Shown: positions 17,836 to 27,377, counted from the stretch's first letter. The stretch: 56,323 bases of DNA from an uncultured Verrucomicrobia subdivision 3 bacterium (GCA_903913865.1 CAIWMU010000111.1:1-56323), one strand, 5' to 3'. The notes: generated by a model from the letters alone, not told the origin. Made by a program: numbers and translations.

Positions 17836-20169
17836 ATGTTTAAGCTTACCAATAGGATTGCCTGCATCCGGGGCGTGATCCATGGATTGCCCGCCACCCT
17901 GGCGGTTGCGATCACGGTGACCGCTCAAGCCCTGCCCTGCACGTTACAAAATCCGAGTCTGAAGCTCCAATTCGAGCCACAGACAGGCCAACTCATCAGT
18001 TGCACGGACCTCCGCTCGCAGTGGAACCACATTAAGTCCCCCCCTGCGCCGACCGGCCTTTGGGAGCTGAACTTCACATGTTCTGGAAAGACCAACAAGC
18101 TGGAACCAGCAGCGGCTGCAAGTTTTCGGTTTGAGCCGGTAACGGCCTCCCGTGCCCTCCTGCATTGGTCCGGTTTTACACTTCCCGGAGCCGAAGCACT
18201 GGAAGTGACCGCCTCAGTCGCTCTTGATGCCGATGGCGCCTCCAGTTCCTGGGGGCTGCAGGTCTCGGCCATACCTGGCCTGCATCTGGACCGGATCCAT
18301 TACCCTCGTATTCCCGGCATTCGTTCCCAGCCAGACGAGCGGCTGGCTGTCCCTCTCTGGATGGGGCAGCTAAACCGCAATCCGAGAAAACTCCTCGCCG
18401 GATCCAAACCAATCCACCTTGAGTGGGAGTATCCCGGGCTGACATCCCTCCAGTGCATTGCCTACTACCGGGAACAGGGTCCGGGGTTTTTCCTCTCCAG
18501 CAACGATACGAACGGCTACAGGAAGAGCTTCCGCTTTTCCGGAAACACGAATGGTCAGCTGTTTTGCGAGTGGCAGCACCTGCCTGAGCATCGCACCGGT
18601 GAGGACTACACACTCCCCTACAGCGCAGTGCTGAGCACGTTCAACGGCGACTGGTTCACCGCTGCCGGGCAATACCGGACCTGGGCCACCAACCAGTTCT
18701 GGGCACAGCAAAGCCGCCTGAAGACTTCGGCATCCCCACCCTGGGTGACCAATACCGCCCTTTGGATCTGGAACCGTGGACGATCCCCCGGCGTGATCGC
18801 TCCCGCGCTCGCACTCCGGCGGCAACTGGGGCTGCCGGTGGGCATCTTCTGGCATTGGTGGCATGGGTGTGCCTATGACACCGGATTTCCTGACTATTTA
18901 CCCCCGCGGGAGGGCGATGAACCCTTCAGGAAAGCGCTGGATCAGGCACATGATCAGGACCTCCACGCAATTGTTTACATGAACCAGCGACTCTGGGGAA
19001 TGACCACACGCAGCTGGGAATTGGAGGGGGCGGCCCGTTACGCCGTGAAGGCGGCAGACGGCCGTATCAGGCCCGAAGTTTACAACACCTTCACAAAGCT
19101 ACCCTGCGCCTCCATGTGCATGGGCACGCCGTTCTGGCGAAACAAATATGCCTCCCTCGCGGAGGATGCGTTCAAGGAACTCGGTGTGGACGGCATTTAC
19201 ATGGATCAGGCCTGCAGTAGCATGGCCTGCTTCGACCCTGACCATGGGCATCCCATCGGCGGCGGACGCTATTGGGTCGATGGGTTCAAAACCCTCTCGG
19301 CGGACCTGCGCGCCCGATGTGCCAAACCAGCCCCGATCGTGCTCGCAGGGGAGGGATGCAGCGAGGGTTGGCTCCCCTATCTCGACCTGATGCTCTCACT
19401 GCAGGTCAGCAAGGAGCGCTACACAAATCCCCGGGATGGCTGGGAGCCGATCCCGTTTTTTCAAGCCGTTTACCATCCCTACAGTATTCTCTACGGCAAC
19501 TACTCATCCCTGACACTTCCACCCTACGATGACCTCTGGCCATCTGCCACCGCCCCCAAAAACAGTCTCGAACTTCTCGACCGCAAATTTTCACGGCAAT
19601 TCATGATGGAGCAGGCCCGATCTTTCCTCTGGGGCCAGCAACCCGCCATCGCCAACTTCCTGCCCAACCAACTCACCGAACGCCGGAGGGAAATCAACTA
19701 CGTCCTCCGCCTCGCCCGCATCCGGGCGCGCCATCTGGATTACCTCCTGAACGGCACCCTGCTCCGCCAGCCTGAGTTCGATGTCGAGTCAGCACGGTTT
19801 GGCAGCCCGGGAAGCAACCCCGGCCGATCTGTCGCAAAAACAGTGCGCCTGCCGTTGTCGCGTCTTTCCATCTACGCAGGTCAGCAGGGAACGCTGTCCG
19901 AATTTGAGGGATCCACCCCCACAGTGCTGGGTGCGGCATGGCTCGACCTCCGGGGCAATGTGGGCCTCTTTTACGCAAACCTGGGCGATTCCCCCCTGAC
20001 ACTGACACAAGTTGTGAATCAACCCGGCCATCCGCTGCCAAACCAGGGCCGCATTTTTGATTCGACCGAACCCAGGAAGCGTTTGATCGGCAGGTTCTCC
20101 CATGATCGCCCCCTCCTGCACATCACGATTCCCCCCGGGGATGTGCGGGTCATTGAACTGACGAACTGA
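17836..20169 (+). CDS. Secreted DUF6259-type putative glycoside hydrolase
   Basis: Large exported protein of 777 residues. The N-terminus (about 1-35) is a signal peptide ending near TAQALPC. An N-terminal beta-sandwich (about 40-280) precedes a TIM-barrel-like catalytic half. The barrel shows GLPVGIFWHWWHGCAYDTGFPDY, HAIVYMNQRLWG, a nucleophile-like Asp in LGVDGIYMDQACSSMACFD, and an acid-like position in VLAGEGCSEGWLPYLD. A C-terminal beta domain follows. This layout matches DUF6259 proteins, which I recall as distantly related to alpha-galactosidase/GH101-like hydrolases; catalytic residue roles are inference. It follows the LamG genes on the same strand but after a terminator, so it is likely separately expressed. 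Confidence 0.72.
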   Translation: MFKLTNRIACIRGVIHGLPATLAVAITVTAQALPCTLQNPSLKLQFEPQTGQLISCTDLRSQWNHIKSPPAPTGLWELNFTCSGKTNKLEPAAAASFRFEPVTASRALLHWSGFTLPGAEALEVTASVALDADGASSSWGLQVSAIPGLHLDRIHYPRIPGIRSQPDERLAVPLWMGQLNRNPRKLLAGSKPIHLEWEYPGLTSLQCIAYYREQGPGFFLSSNDTNGYRKSFRFSGNTNGQLFCEWQHLPEHRTGEDYTLPYSAVLSTFNGDWFTAAGQYRTWATNQFWAQQSRLKTSASPPWVTNTALWIWNRGRSPGVIAPALALRRQLGLPVGIFWHWWHGCAYDTGFPDYLPPREGDEPFRKALDQAHDQDLHAIVYMNQRLWGMTTRSWELEGAARYAVKAADGRIRPEVYNTFTKLPCASMCMGTPFWRNKYASLAEDAFKELGVDGIYMDQACSSMACFDPDHGHPIGGGRYWVDGFKTLSADLRARCAKPAPIVLAGEGCSEGWLPYLDLMLSLQVSKERYTNPRDGWEPIPFFQAVYHPYSILYGNYSSLTLPPYDDLWPSATAPKNSLELLDRKFSRQFMMEQARSFLWGQQPAIANFLPNQLTERRREINYVLRLARIRARHLDYLLNGTLLRQPEFDVESARFGSPGSNPGRSVAKTVRLPLSRLSIYAGQQGTLSEFEGSTPTVLGAAWLDLRGNVGLFYANLGDSPLTLTQVVNQPGHPLPNQGRIFDSTEPRKRLIGRFSHDRPLLHITIPPGDVRVIELTN

Positions 20170-20339
20170 GATTTCCAACCCGCGCCAAACCTTACATCAG
20201 AATGCAAGTGGTTGGTTGACAGGGTTCCTGGACGCAATTCCTGCCGGGCGGAAGAATATCTCACTCAAGCTGGAAAAATATTTGAACAAAACCGGGAGCA
20301 TCCAGTCCAATCATCATAAGCGAATGGTTTCGCTGTCCG

Positions 20340-20480
20340 TTTAGGGTTAGTATAGAGGTTTTGCTTGTGGTGCAGTTCGGGCAGCGCAAAAATAGTTGGC
20401 TGCACTACCCTTCTGAGCGCCTGGGTGAAGGCGTCCAAACCTCGTCGCCACTAAGGGCCGGATTTAATCCGGCTCTTTGT
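20340..20480 (+). ncRNA. Possible structured RNA with intrinsic terminator, upstream of accA
   Basis: The gap between the glycosidase and accA contains nested pairings. One is GAGGTTT near 20355 with AAACCTC near 20436. A second arm is GTGCAG with CTGCAC (about 20371-20404), and a third is CGCCT with AGGCG (about 20419-20432). A 10-bp hairpin at 20454-20463/20467-20476, with one G-U pair and a TTA loop, is followed by TTT. A three-way junction plus terminator would fit a small RNA or an accA attenuator. It does not match the consensus of 6S, SRP or tmRNA, or of any riboswitch I know, so the class is unknown and the call is tentative. Confidence 0.4.
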
Positions 20481-20543
20481 CTGTACACTTAGCGTCCCAA
20501 AACGGCGTTGCCTCAACACCCCCTTGCGGATAGTCTGTCCGGG

Positions 20544-21533
20544 ATGAAACATCAACTCGACTTTGAGAAGCCGATTGCTGACCTCCAGCACAAGCTCGAG
20601 GAGTTGAAAAAGCACCCGGAGACACACTCTCTGGGAATCAGCTTCGAGGAAGAGGTTTCCCTGATCGAAAAAAAGATCGAGGAAACCAGACGCCAGATAT
20701 TTTTGAACCTGAGCGCATGGGACCGCATTAAGATCGCGCGGCATCCCAAGCGCCCCTTTACTCTGGACTACATCGATCTGGCATTCACAGGCTTCTCCGA
20801 ACTCCACGGAGACCGCCTGTTTGCAGAGGACAGGGCGATCGTGGGCGGTTTTGCCACTATCGGGACACACAAAGTCATGGTCATCGGCACCCAAAAGGGT
20901 CGCGATACCAAGGAGAACATTCTGCGGAATTTCGGCTCAGCCCATCCCGAGGGCTATCGCAAGGCGCTCCGACTCATGAAATTGGCCGACAAGTTCGGCC
21001 TGCCCATCATCACGATCATAGACACCGCCGGCGCCTACCCGGGCATCGGGGCCGAGGAGCGGCATATCGCTGAGGCAATCGCTGTGAACCTCCGGGAGAT
21101 GATGCTTCTGGAAGTTCCTGTCATAGCCGTGGTCATTGGGGAAGGCGGTTCTGGAGGGGCGCTCGGCATCGGTGTGGCCGACCGGGTCTTGATTCTCGAA
21201 AACGCCTACTACTCCGTGATCAGTCCTGAAGGTTGTGCAGCCATCCTGTGGAAGGACCGCGCTGCTGCGTCAAAGGCGGCGGAGGCCCTGAAGATCACAG
21301 CGCGCCAACTCGTCGAGTTGAAGCTGGTGGACGAGGTCATCCCGGAACCTCTCGGAGGGGCACACGTCGACAAGAATGCGGCGGCACACAGCTTCCAGAC
21401 GGTCGTGCTCCAACATCTGGAGACCCTGAAGGCACTTTCCCCACGGGAGCGGATGAAGAAACGCTACGAGAAGTTCAGGGCATTTGGCCATTTTACTGAA
21501 AAGATCACAACCGAAGCCCCTGCGAAGGCCTGA
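20544..21533 (+). CDS. accA: Acetyl-CoA carboxylase carboxyltransferase subunit alpha
   Basis: Alpha half of the carboxyltransferase that, with AccD, moves the carboxyl group from biotin carrier protein to acetyl-CoA, giving malonyl-CoA for fatty-acid synthesis. The 329-residue protein starts MKHQLDFEKPIADLQHKLEEL, the family N-terminus. A longer frame beginning with TTG at 20508 is less likely. Crotonase-fold motifs are visible: LHGDRLFAEDRAIVGGFA, PIITIIDTAGAYPGIGAEERHIAEAIA, IGEGGSGGALGIGVAD and SPEGCAAILWKD. No accD is adjacent. manA follows 47 bases after the stop. Confidence 0.97.
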   Translation: MKHQLDFEKPIADLQHKLEELKKHPETHSLGISFEEEVSLIEKKIEETRRQIFLNLSAWDRIKIARHPKRPFTLDYIDLAFTGFSELHGDRLFAEDRAIVGGFATIGTHKVMVIGTQKGRDTKENILRNFGSAHPEGYRKALRLMKLADKFGLPIITIIDTAGAYPGIGAEERHIAEAIAVNLREMMLLEVPVIAVVIGEGGSGGALGIGVADRVLILENAYYSVISPEGCAAILWKDRAAASKAAEALKITARQLVELKLVDEVIPEPLGGAHVDKNAAAHSFQTVVLQHLETLKALSPRERMKKRYEKFRAFGHFTEKITTEAPAKA

Positions 21534-21580
21534 TCTCAACTAGTGACTGCGAACGCCGAAATGCCATCCCGGCATACCCA

Positions 21581-22615
21581 ATGCTCTACCCACTGATATT
21601 TCACCCAATTTTTAAGGAGCGTGTCTGGGGCGGCCGACGGCTCAAGGAGTTGTATTCCAAGGAATTGCCCGAAGGCGCAACGATCGGGGAATCGTGGGAA
21701 ATCAGTGACCGCCCCGGGGATTCCAGCATCATCGCCAACGGCCCCCTCGCTGGAAAGGATTTGCGTTGGCTCATGGAAAGGCACCCCGCAGAACTTCTGG
21801 GCAGCGCCCGTGCACAGAACGGCCGGTTCCCGCTCCTGATCAAACTTCTGGACTGCCGCGATACACTCTCCCTTCAGGTTCATCCCCCCTCGCACAAGGC
21901 TGGGCAACTCGGTGGGGAACCCAAGACGGAGATGTGGTTCATCGCCGATGCCATTCCCGGCGCGGAGCTTTTCGTGGGGCTCAAAAGCGGTGCAACTGCC
22001 GCTCAGTTCCGGCAAAAGGTTCATGAGGGAACCGTGGCTGATTGTTTCCACCGCATTCAGGTCAAAGCCGGTGACGCAATGTTCCTGCCGAGTGGAAGGG
22101 TGCATGCCCTCGGTGCCGGCATGGTGATTTTTGAAATCCAGCAAAACTCCGACACCACCTACAGGGTGTTCGATTGGAACAGGGTTGGTCTGGATGGAAA
22201 GCCCCGGGATCTGCATATCGCAGAGTCACTGGAGAGCATCGATTTTGAGGACTTTGAACCGGGTCTGGTTTCCCCCGATTGGATGTCTTTTGCGATCCCG
22301 AAGAAGAATTCAGGAGACGGCAACGCGTCCACCTCCTGCTGGGAAGGCTCCACCAGCCTTGAGATCCGCCATCTGGTGCAAGATGAGCTTTTTGATGTCG
22401 ATCTATTCAAATCCAATCAAGCAGCCACCTGCCACCTGAGGGGAGGATCGCTCCAAATCCTCGGCCTGGTGCAGGGCGGATGCCACATCCGATCCACGGG
22501 TGGTGATCTCGATTTAAGCCCTGGGCAGTTTTGTCTTATTCCAGCCAGCGTCCACGGGTGTGATGTCAGTCTGGATCCGGGAACCACCCTGATCTCAACC
22601 CAACCCGGAGACTGA
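21581..22615 (+). CDS. manA: Mannose-6-phosphate isomerase, type I
   Basis: Zinc-dependent cupin isomerase interconverting mannose-6-phosphate and fructose-6-phosphate. Zinc-site motifs are LQVHPPSHKA, KTEMWFI and the later SGRVHALGAG; EIQQNSDTTYRVFDWNR is the conserved C-terminal catalytic strand. Length is 344 residues, the short bacterial (Bacillus-like) form. It follows accA closely and precedes a small membrane protein. Together with the GDP-mannose mannosyl hydrolase at 37589 it suggests active mannose-nucleotide metabolism, but the genes are far apart. Confidence 0.95.
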   Translation: MLYPLIFHPIFKERVWGGRRLKELYSKELPEGATIGESWEISDRPGDSSIIANGPLAGKDLRWLMERHPAELLGSARAQNGRFPLLIKLLDCRDTLSLQVHPPSHKAGQLGGEPKTEMWFIADAIPGAELFVGLKSGATAAQFRQKVHEGTVADCFHRIQVKAGDAMFLPSGRVHALGAGMVIFEIQQNSDTTYRVFDWNRVGLDGKPRDLHIAESLESIDFEDFEPGLVSPDWMSFAIPKKNSGDGNASTSCWEGSTSLEIRHLVQDELFDVDLFKSNQAATCHLRGGSLQILGLVQGGCHIRSTGGDLDLSPGQFCLIPASVHGCDVSLDPGTTLISTQPGD

Positions 22616-22679
22616 TGGCATCTTGCCGCTTGTCACAACCCTGCCACTCGTTCATTTTGGGGTCTGGCAACCGCATCCT

Positions 22680-23114
22680 GTGAAAAAATTCTTAACAAGC
22701 TGGATAGTCAACACACTCGCTGTGGGTGTGGCTGTATCTGTCCTGCCCGGGTTGCACTTTAAGAACAACAACCTCTGGACTCCGTTCATTACCGCCCTTG
22801 TGCTGGGGATCCTGAATGCATTCATCAGGCCGCTTCTGATGTTTTTTGCCCTGCCGCTTCTGATCGTCACGCTGGGCCTGTTCACGCTGGTGATCAACGC
22901 GCTGGTCCTGAAGCTCGTGGGTTGGCTCCTTAGCGAGTCCTTTGCAGTCGATGGATTCTCCTCCGCGCTTCTCGGTGCAATCATCATCAGCATCGTCTCA
23001 ATGGTGTTGAACAAAATGATCGGCAACACCGATACCAAACCACGCAGTGAACGCAAATCGGCCGCCAAGAAAGCCGGTCCCCCCTCAGGCAGCGGTCCGG
23101 TGATTGACGTCTGA
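22680..23114 (+). CDS. Small membrane protein, phage-holin-4-like family (PF04020)
   Basis: Inner-membrane protein of about 144 residues with four predicted helices and a charged C-terminus. The pattern KKFLTSWIVNTLAVGVAVSVLPGL, LVLGILNAFIRPLLMFFALP and LGLFTLVINALVLKLVGWLL is typical of the PF04020 family (YvlD-like), which is named after holins but is mostly chromosomal with unknown function. The GTG at 22680 is preferred because family members begin directly with the first helix; a TTG at 22623 would add 19 residues. The gene sits 64 bases after manA on the same strand. Confidence 0.82.
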   Translation: MKKFLTSWIVNTLAVGVAVSVLPGLHFKNNNLWTPFITALVLGILNAFIRPLLMFFALPLLIVTLGLFTLVINALVLKLVGWLLSESFAVDGFSSALLGAIIISIVSMVLNKMIGNTDTKPRSERKSAAKKAGPPSGSGPVIDV

Positions 23115-23127
23115 GTGGACCGACAGT

Positions 23128-23739
23128 TCAGGCCACCCGCTTGTATGCGGCGTGGTTGGATGGAATCCCCCGCAGCAGGAACTCGGCCTCGAAATCAGTC
23201 ACAACCGTCCGCAACTCTTCCGGCGTTTCCATCAGTTCAAACTGTGGTGCCGTCAGGAACACCTCCTGCATCTGTTCGAAATAGCCCACATGATCGGTGC
23301 GCAGGTAGACCACCCCGCCCATTTGGAGCGCCATCCGGGCGATCGATGGAAACCGCTCCCCCACCAGCCTGTTGCGTGCATGTTTGCGCTTGGGCCAGGG
23401 GTCGGGAAAGTAAACATGAATGGCCTCTGCGGACTCGGGGGGCAGTAAATATTCAAGAAAATAGGCGCATTCAATTCGGAGCCCTGCCAGATTTGTAAGA
23501 CCAAGGCGGCGCCCCTTTCGGTCCAGTTTGCGCAATCTTCCCAACAATCGTTCAATGCCGATAAAATTCCGGTCCGGATTCTTCCGCGCAAACTGCGCCA
23601 GGAAAGATCCATCCCCGCTGCCCAACTCCACATGCAACGGCTGGGCCTGCACGAACATGCGGCTGAGGTCCAACCGGTCCACGATCGACGGCAGCCGATA
23701 CAACAGCGAAGACTCAAGATGACACGATGCTGATTCCAT
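23128..23739 (-). CDS. trmB: tRNA (guanine-N7-)-methyltransferase
   Basis: SAM-dependent enzyme making m7G46 in tRNA variable loops. The 203-residue protein shows the SAM-binding VELGSGDGSFLAQFA (37-51), NFIGIERL, the family hallmark YFPDPWPKRKHARNRL, and a C-terminal TDFEAEFLLRG. It lies 117 bases downstream of the gamma-glutamyltransferase gene, with a weak hairpin between, and converges with the small membrane protein gene. Confidence 0.96.
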   Translation of the reverse strand: MESASCHLESSLLYRLPSIVDRLDLSRMFVQAQPLHVELGSGDGSFLAQFARKNPDRNFIGIERLLGRLRKLDRKGRRLGLTNLAGLRIECAYFLEYLLPPESAEAIHVYFPDPWPKRKHARNRLVGERFPSIARMALQMGGVVYLRTDHVGYFEQMQEVFLTAPQFELMETPEELRTVVTDFEAEFLLRGIPSNHAAYKRVA

Positions 23740-23798
23740 TCAACCTTGCTATGGCTGATTCCGGCCACGTTTGCAAACAAAAGCCGCCTGAAATTTTA

Positions 23799-23837
23799 AG
23801 ATCCCCGCCAAAATGGACGGTCCCGGGCGCCGGATCT
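23799..23837 (-). terminator. Weak hairpin between ggt and trmB
   Basis: Outer 6-bp arms (23799-23804 with 23832-23837) plus inner CGCC/GGCG pairing, followed on the minus strand by TAAAATTT. It may end ggt transcription before trmB, but the loop is long and the pairing imperfect. Confidence 0.4.
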
Positions 23838-23856
23838 CACCACAACCGCAACAATC

Positions 23857-25548
23857 TCACCACCCGGCAACCACCCCGCCCACACGGGGATCCCCCGCAC
23901 CAATGAATCCCTTTCCGCGCACGGGGCGTTGAATGATCTGGGATGTGGAAATCGCCTTCTGGGTCTTGAGCACATGGCCACGCGCCTCAAGGGCGGTTCG
24001 CAACTCCACCGGCGTCTCCTCTTCGACGATCAACTCATCCGGAGACCACTGATGGTGCACCCGTGGCGCAGCAACAGCCTGCGCAGGTGTCATCCCAAGA
24101 TCCAGAACTTGCACCAGCTCAGTCAGCACCGTGGTGATGATCTTCGGCCCGCCTGCAGCGCCGAGTGCCAGAACCGGTTCCCCCTCCTTCAGAACAATCG
24201 TCGGGGACATGCTGGAAAGAGGCCGCTTGCCCGGCTCCACACAATTCGCATCCGCCCCCACCAGCCCGAAGGCGTTCCGCACCCCGGGTTGAATGGCAAA
24301 ATCATCCATCTCATTATTCAGGACCACCCCGGTTCCCGGCACCACCACTTTGGATCCGTAGGTCGTATTGATTGTTGCTGTGCAGGCCACCCAATTCCCC
24401 TCGTCATCAGCCACACAAAAGTGTGTGGTGTGCTTCTTGAACACATCACTCTCCCAGCCGGGCGGCATCCCGTGCCCGGGAACCTTCCCGGCGTGATCCA
24501 TGGAGATGCGGGAGATCAGGCCCGCCGCATAGGACTTGGAGAGGAGCCCTCGCGGCACACGCGCAAAGTCCGGATCCCCAAGCCAGTGCGCCCGGTCCGC
24601 GAACGCCAGTTTCATCGCCTCGGCAAAAACATGGGTCCTCGCCGCCGAATCCATCGCCGCCACGGGAAATGACTCGAGGATGTTTAACATCTGCAGCAGG
24701 TGGACGCCTCCGGATCCGGGCGGCGGGAAAGAAACCACCCGCCATCCCCGGTAGGTCGTTTCAACCGGTTCCCTGATCACGACGTTGTAGGTGGAGAAAT
24801 CCGCACTGGAAAGAATCCCCCCGTTGGCAGCCATCCAATCCCCGGCAGCACGGGCAAATCCACCCCGATAAAACCAATCCACACCTTCCTTGGCGAGATG
24901 ACGGTATGTGGCCGCCAGATCCTTCTGTTTCAACCGCTCTCCTGCGGCCAGTGGCCGCCCCTTGCGGAAGAACACCGCCTTGCTGGACTCAAACCTCTCC
25001 AAATCCTCTTTCGCGGAAGCGATGCGGTCCGCCTGCATCGCACTGAGCACAAAGCCCTCCTCGGCGAGACGTATCGCGGGAGCCAGCACCTCCGCCATGG
25101 TTTTCCTGCCGAAGTGCCCGATCGCGTAATCAAAAGCTGCCACCTCGCCCGGCACGCCGCAGGCAAGCGCTCCCGACTGGCTCAACCTCGTATCGGCCCT
25201 CCCCTCCCGCAGATACATATCCCGAGTGGCCTTCGCAGGGGCGGTTTCCCGCCCGTCGATCGCCACGACCTGACCGCCGGGCCTCCGGATCAGCATAAAG
25301 CATCCACCGCCAATACCTGAATTGTGACCATCCACCACGCCCAGTGCGAACCCCACCGCCACGGCTGCATCCACAGCGTTTCCACCCGATTTCAAAACTG
25401 CCAACCCGGCCTCACTCGCCTGCCGGTTTACTGATGCCACGATGCCCCGTTGATACCCATCCTCCCCTGTCACCGATCCTGCTATAACCAGACTGGAGCA
25501 CAACAGCCAGAGAACCCGGTGTCGGAAAATTCTTCTCATATTGAACAA
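23857..25548 (-). CDS. ggt: Gamma-glutamyltransferase (secreted)
   Basis: Ntn-hydrolase that cleaves the gamma-glutamyl bond of glutathione and related peptides in the periplasm. A signal peptide (about 1-28) precedes the large-subunit motifs GIVASVNRQASEAGLAVL, GGNAVDAAVAVGFAL and GIGGGCFMLIRR. Autoprocessing occurs before the nucleophile Thr in KKHTTHFCVADDEGNWVACT. The small subunit shows INTTYGSKVVVPGTGVVLNNEMDDFA and RPLSSMSPTIVLKEG. Length of 563 residues is normal. An in-frame ATG at 25539 is an equally good start. It follows the ABC exporter permease on the same strand. Confidence 0.95.
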   Translation of the reverse strand: MFNMRRIFRHRVLWLLCSSLVIAGSVTGEDGYQRGIVASVNRQASEAGLAVLKSGGNAVDAAVAVGFALGVVDGHNSGIGGGCFMLIRRPGGQVVAIDGRETAPAKATRDMYLREGRADTRLSQSGALACGVPGEVAAFDYAIGHFGRKTMAEVLAPAIRLAEEGFVLSAMQADRIASAKEDLERFESSKAVFFRKGRPLAAGERLKQKDLAATYRHLAKEGVDWFYRGGFARAAGDWMAANGGILSSADFSTYNVVIREPVETTYRGWRVVSFPPPGSGGVHLLQMLNILESFPVAAMDSAARTHVFAEAMKLAFADRAHWLGDPDFARVPRGLLSKSYAAGLISRISMDHAGKVPGHGMPPGWESDVFKKHTTHFCVADDEGNWVACTATINTTYGSKVVVPGTGVVLNNEMDDFAIQPGVRNAFGLVGADANCVEPGKRPLSSMSPTIVLKEGEPVLALGAAGGPKIITTVLTELVQVLDLGMTPAQAVAAPRVHHQWSPDELIVEEETPVELRTALEARGHVLKTQKAISTSQIIQRPVRGKGFIGAGDPRVGGVVAGW

Positions 25549-25571
25549 ATCACGCGCGGTTTCATGAAGGT

Positions 25572-27377
25572 TCAGCCCTTCAATTCATCCGAAAGATCAA
25601 ATTTATCAAAAACACGACCCAGAAATGCCACACCCAATGACACCTCCCCGACCAAAACCAGAGCCGCCGCTACGGATGCCACCGGGATCGCACTCCACAA
25701 GGCGCCGGTTGCAAACTTCAAAAGAAAAAATATCAGGCTGAACATCAGCGAGGCGGGAACCAACGCCACCACGAGGGCAAGCAACTGGCCCAGCATCAAA
25801 ATCAACCGCTGACCGGTAGCCTCGATGCCCTGGACAGCCTCCTTTGTGTGGAACCATCCCGGCAGGAGCAGAACGGCAGTATTGGGAATCAGGAGCAGAA
25901 GGAAATTGGTGACCGGAACTAGAATGCTGGCACCCAACCCAACTCCCAGAATGGCGGGAACTGGCACGCCCTTCACCCCGGCAAACAACAACAGGCTGCC
26001 CCCAACCCACAGCAACAACCACTGAACGGCAGTCAGAATCACCGCCGGAGCGAGCATTGAGCCCAGCACAACCTGCCAGCCTCGCATCGGATAGGTCTTG
26101 AGCAGATCCATCATCTGCAGGTCCTGACGCAAATCCTGCCTGAGCAGATGCGGCCCCAGAAGGATGCTCCACGAGAAAAGTATCCCGAACACCATCCCGA
26201 CAGCAGCACCCCATCCGGAACGCCCCAGGCTGGGACCGACACTGAGCCCCACCACCAGCAGCATGACGCTAAAGCCGATCCATAAGCGGGGACTGAAGCC
26301 CTGCCCCAGACTAAGCAGATTCTTCCAAAGCAACGCCACGGGCTTTGCGCCCACGGGGCCGAGTGGGAACGGATCCCGCCGCCGCTTCATCTCCTTCTGA
26401 GCAGCCTGCCAGTTGCCCGACCGGAACGCGGCAACCTTCTCCGCCATTTTCCTGGATGCCTCGACAGATGCCTCCTCAAAGGCCACGTTCGAGCGCACGA
26501 CCCACGCGTAATGGAGAAGCATCAACAGCAGTGCAGGACCAAACCCCGCCAGAAAGGAGGCCCGATCCGACGCAAGAAACGGACGGGCTATCACTCGAAA
26601 AGGATAGAGCACCACAGCGAGGGGGCCCGACCGGGTCGCCAGAAGAATGTAATCCCTGACCGCCTGAACATGTTGAACACCCTCAGCACTCCCCGGACCT
26701 TCCGCCGCCTTCTCAACGGCCACGGGTGTCACCACCTTTGCGGGCCAGGCGAATGATGGCAATCCTACCCAAACCCAGGCTGCAACGGAAACGCCGAGCA
26801 CGCCGACAAGCCCGAGAATGCAGAACCGCCGTTTCCAGGTCGTCAATCCACGATCCATTAGCTTGGTTTGCGCGAACGAGCCGGCCAGAAAATGCAGATT
26901 CAACGTCGAGAGCATCATCCACCACCCGGCCGCATGTATCCATGCCTGCCCGCCGAACCTCCGGGAAAACAACGTGAGCAGGAGTGTCGTGAAAAAGATG
27001 GCCAACTGGGAACGCAGGAGTTTGAAGTGGATCAATCCAGTCCTGCTCACAGGCGCCGGAAAGAGGAATGCAATCTCCGCCTCTGTAAAAGTCAGCGCCG
27101 CCCGCTGACTTGGGAACACCCAACTCCCGGCAACCACCACAAACAGGACCATCGCAACCACCGACTCCATCAACTCCGGGGTGATCCCAAAAAGTTGAAA
27201 TGAAGCCCCCTGCCCCCTGTGGGTTGACATCAGAACCGGCCGGAAAAAATACCAGTAAAAATAAAGAACCCCTACAATTCCCCCAAAAAGGTATTTCGGC
27301 TGGCGCAGGCGCCGGATGCGGACCAGCAAACGGTTCCGGGCGGTCTGCAGTTGCAAGTAAGCCAGGGCTGAAATCAT
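25572..27377 (-). CDS. Putative ABC exporter, membrane subunit
   Basis: Polytopic protein of 601 residues with at least a dozen hydrophobic segments in two clusters and a soluble stretch rich in charged residues (about 300-350). The sequence resembles the 'putative ABC exporter' permeases (PF16962) found in Planctomycetes and Verrucomicrobia; substrate unknown. The SQRAALTFTEAEIAFLFPAPVSR segment near the N-terminus is typical of ABC-2-like exporter subunits. Its ATG overlaps the stop codon of the ATPase gene by four bases, indicating translational coupling and a two-component transporter. Confidence 0.8.
   Translation of the reverse strand: MISALAYLQLQTARNRLLVRIRRLRQPKYLFGGIVGVLYFYWYFFRPVLMSTHRGQGASFQLFGITPELMESVVAMVLFVVVAGSWVFPSQRAALTFTEAEIAFLFPAPVSRTGLIHFKLLRSQLAIFFTTLLLTLFSRRFGGQAWIHAAGWWMMLSTLNLHFLAGSFAQTKLMDRGLTTWKRRFCILGLVGVLGVSVAAWVWVGLPSFAWPAKVVTPVAVEKAAEGPGSAEGVQHVQAVRDYILLATRSGPLAVVLYPFRVIARPFLASDRASFLAGFGPALLLMLLHYAWVVRSNVAFEEASVEASRKMAEKVAAFRSGNWQAAQKEMKRRRDPFPLGPVGAKPVALLWKNLLSLGQGFSPRLWIGFSVMLLVVGLSVGPSLGRSGWGAAVGMVFGILFSWSILLGPHLLRQDLRQDLQMMDLLKTYPMRGWQVVLGSMLAPAVILTAVQWLLLWVGGSLLLFAGVKGVPVPAILGVGLGASILVPVTNFLLLLIPNTAVLLLPGWFHTKEAVQGIEATGQRLILMLGQLLALVVALVPASLMFSLIFFLLKFATGALWSAIPVASVAAALVLVGEVSLGVAFLGRVFDKFDLSDELKG

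Noticed and set aside
20340-20480. 6S, SRP or known riboswitch RNA
   Set aside because: No GGAAGGAAGCAGC-type SRP motif, no 6S long hairpin with a central bubble and no consensus of a known riboswitch was found; left as an unclassified structure.
22680-23114. Phage holin
   Set aside because: PF04020 proteins carry the holin name only by distant similarity. There is no endolysin, spanin or other phage gene nearby.
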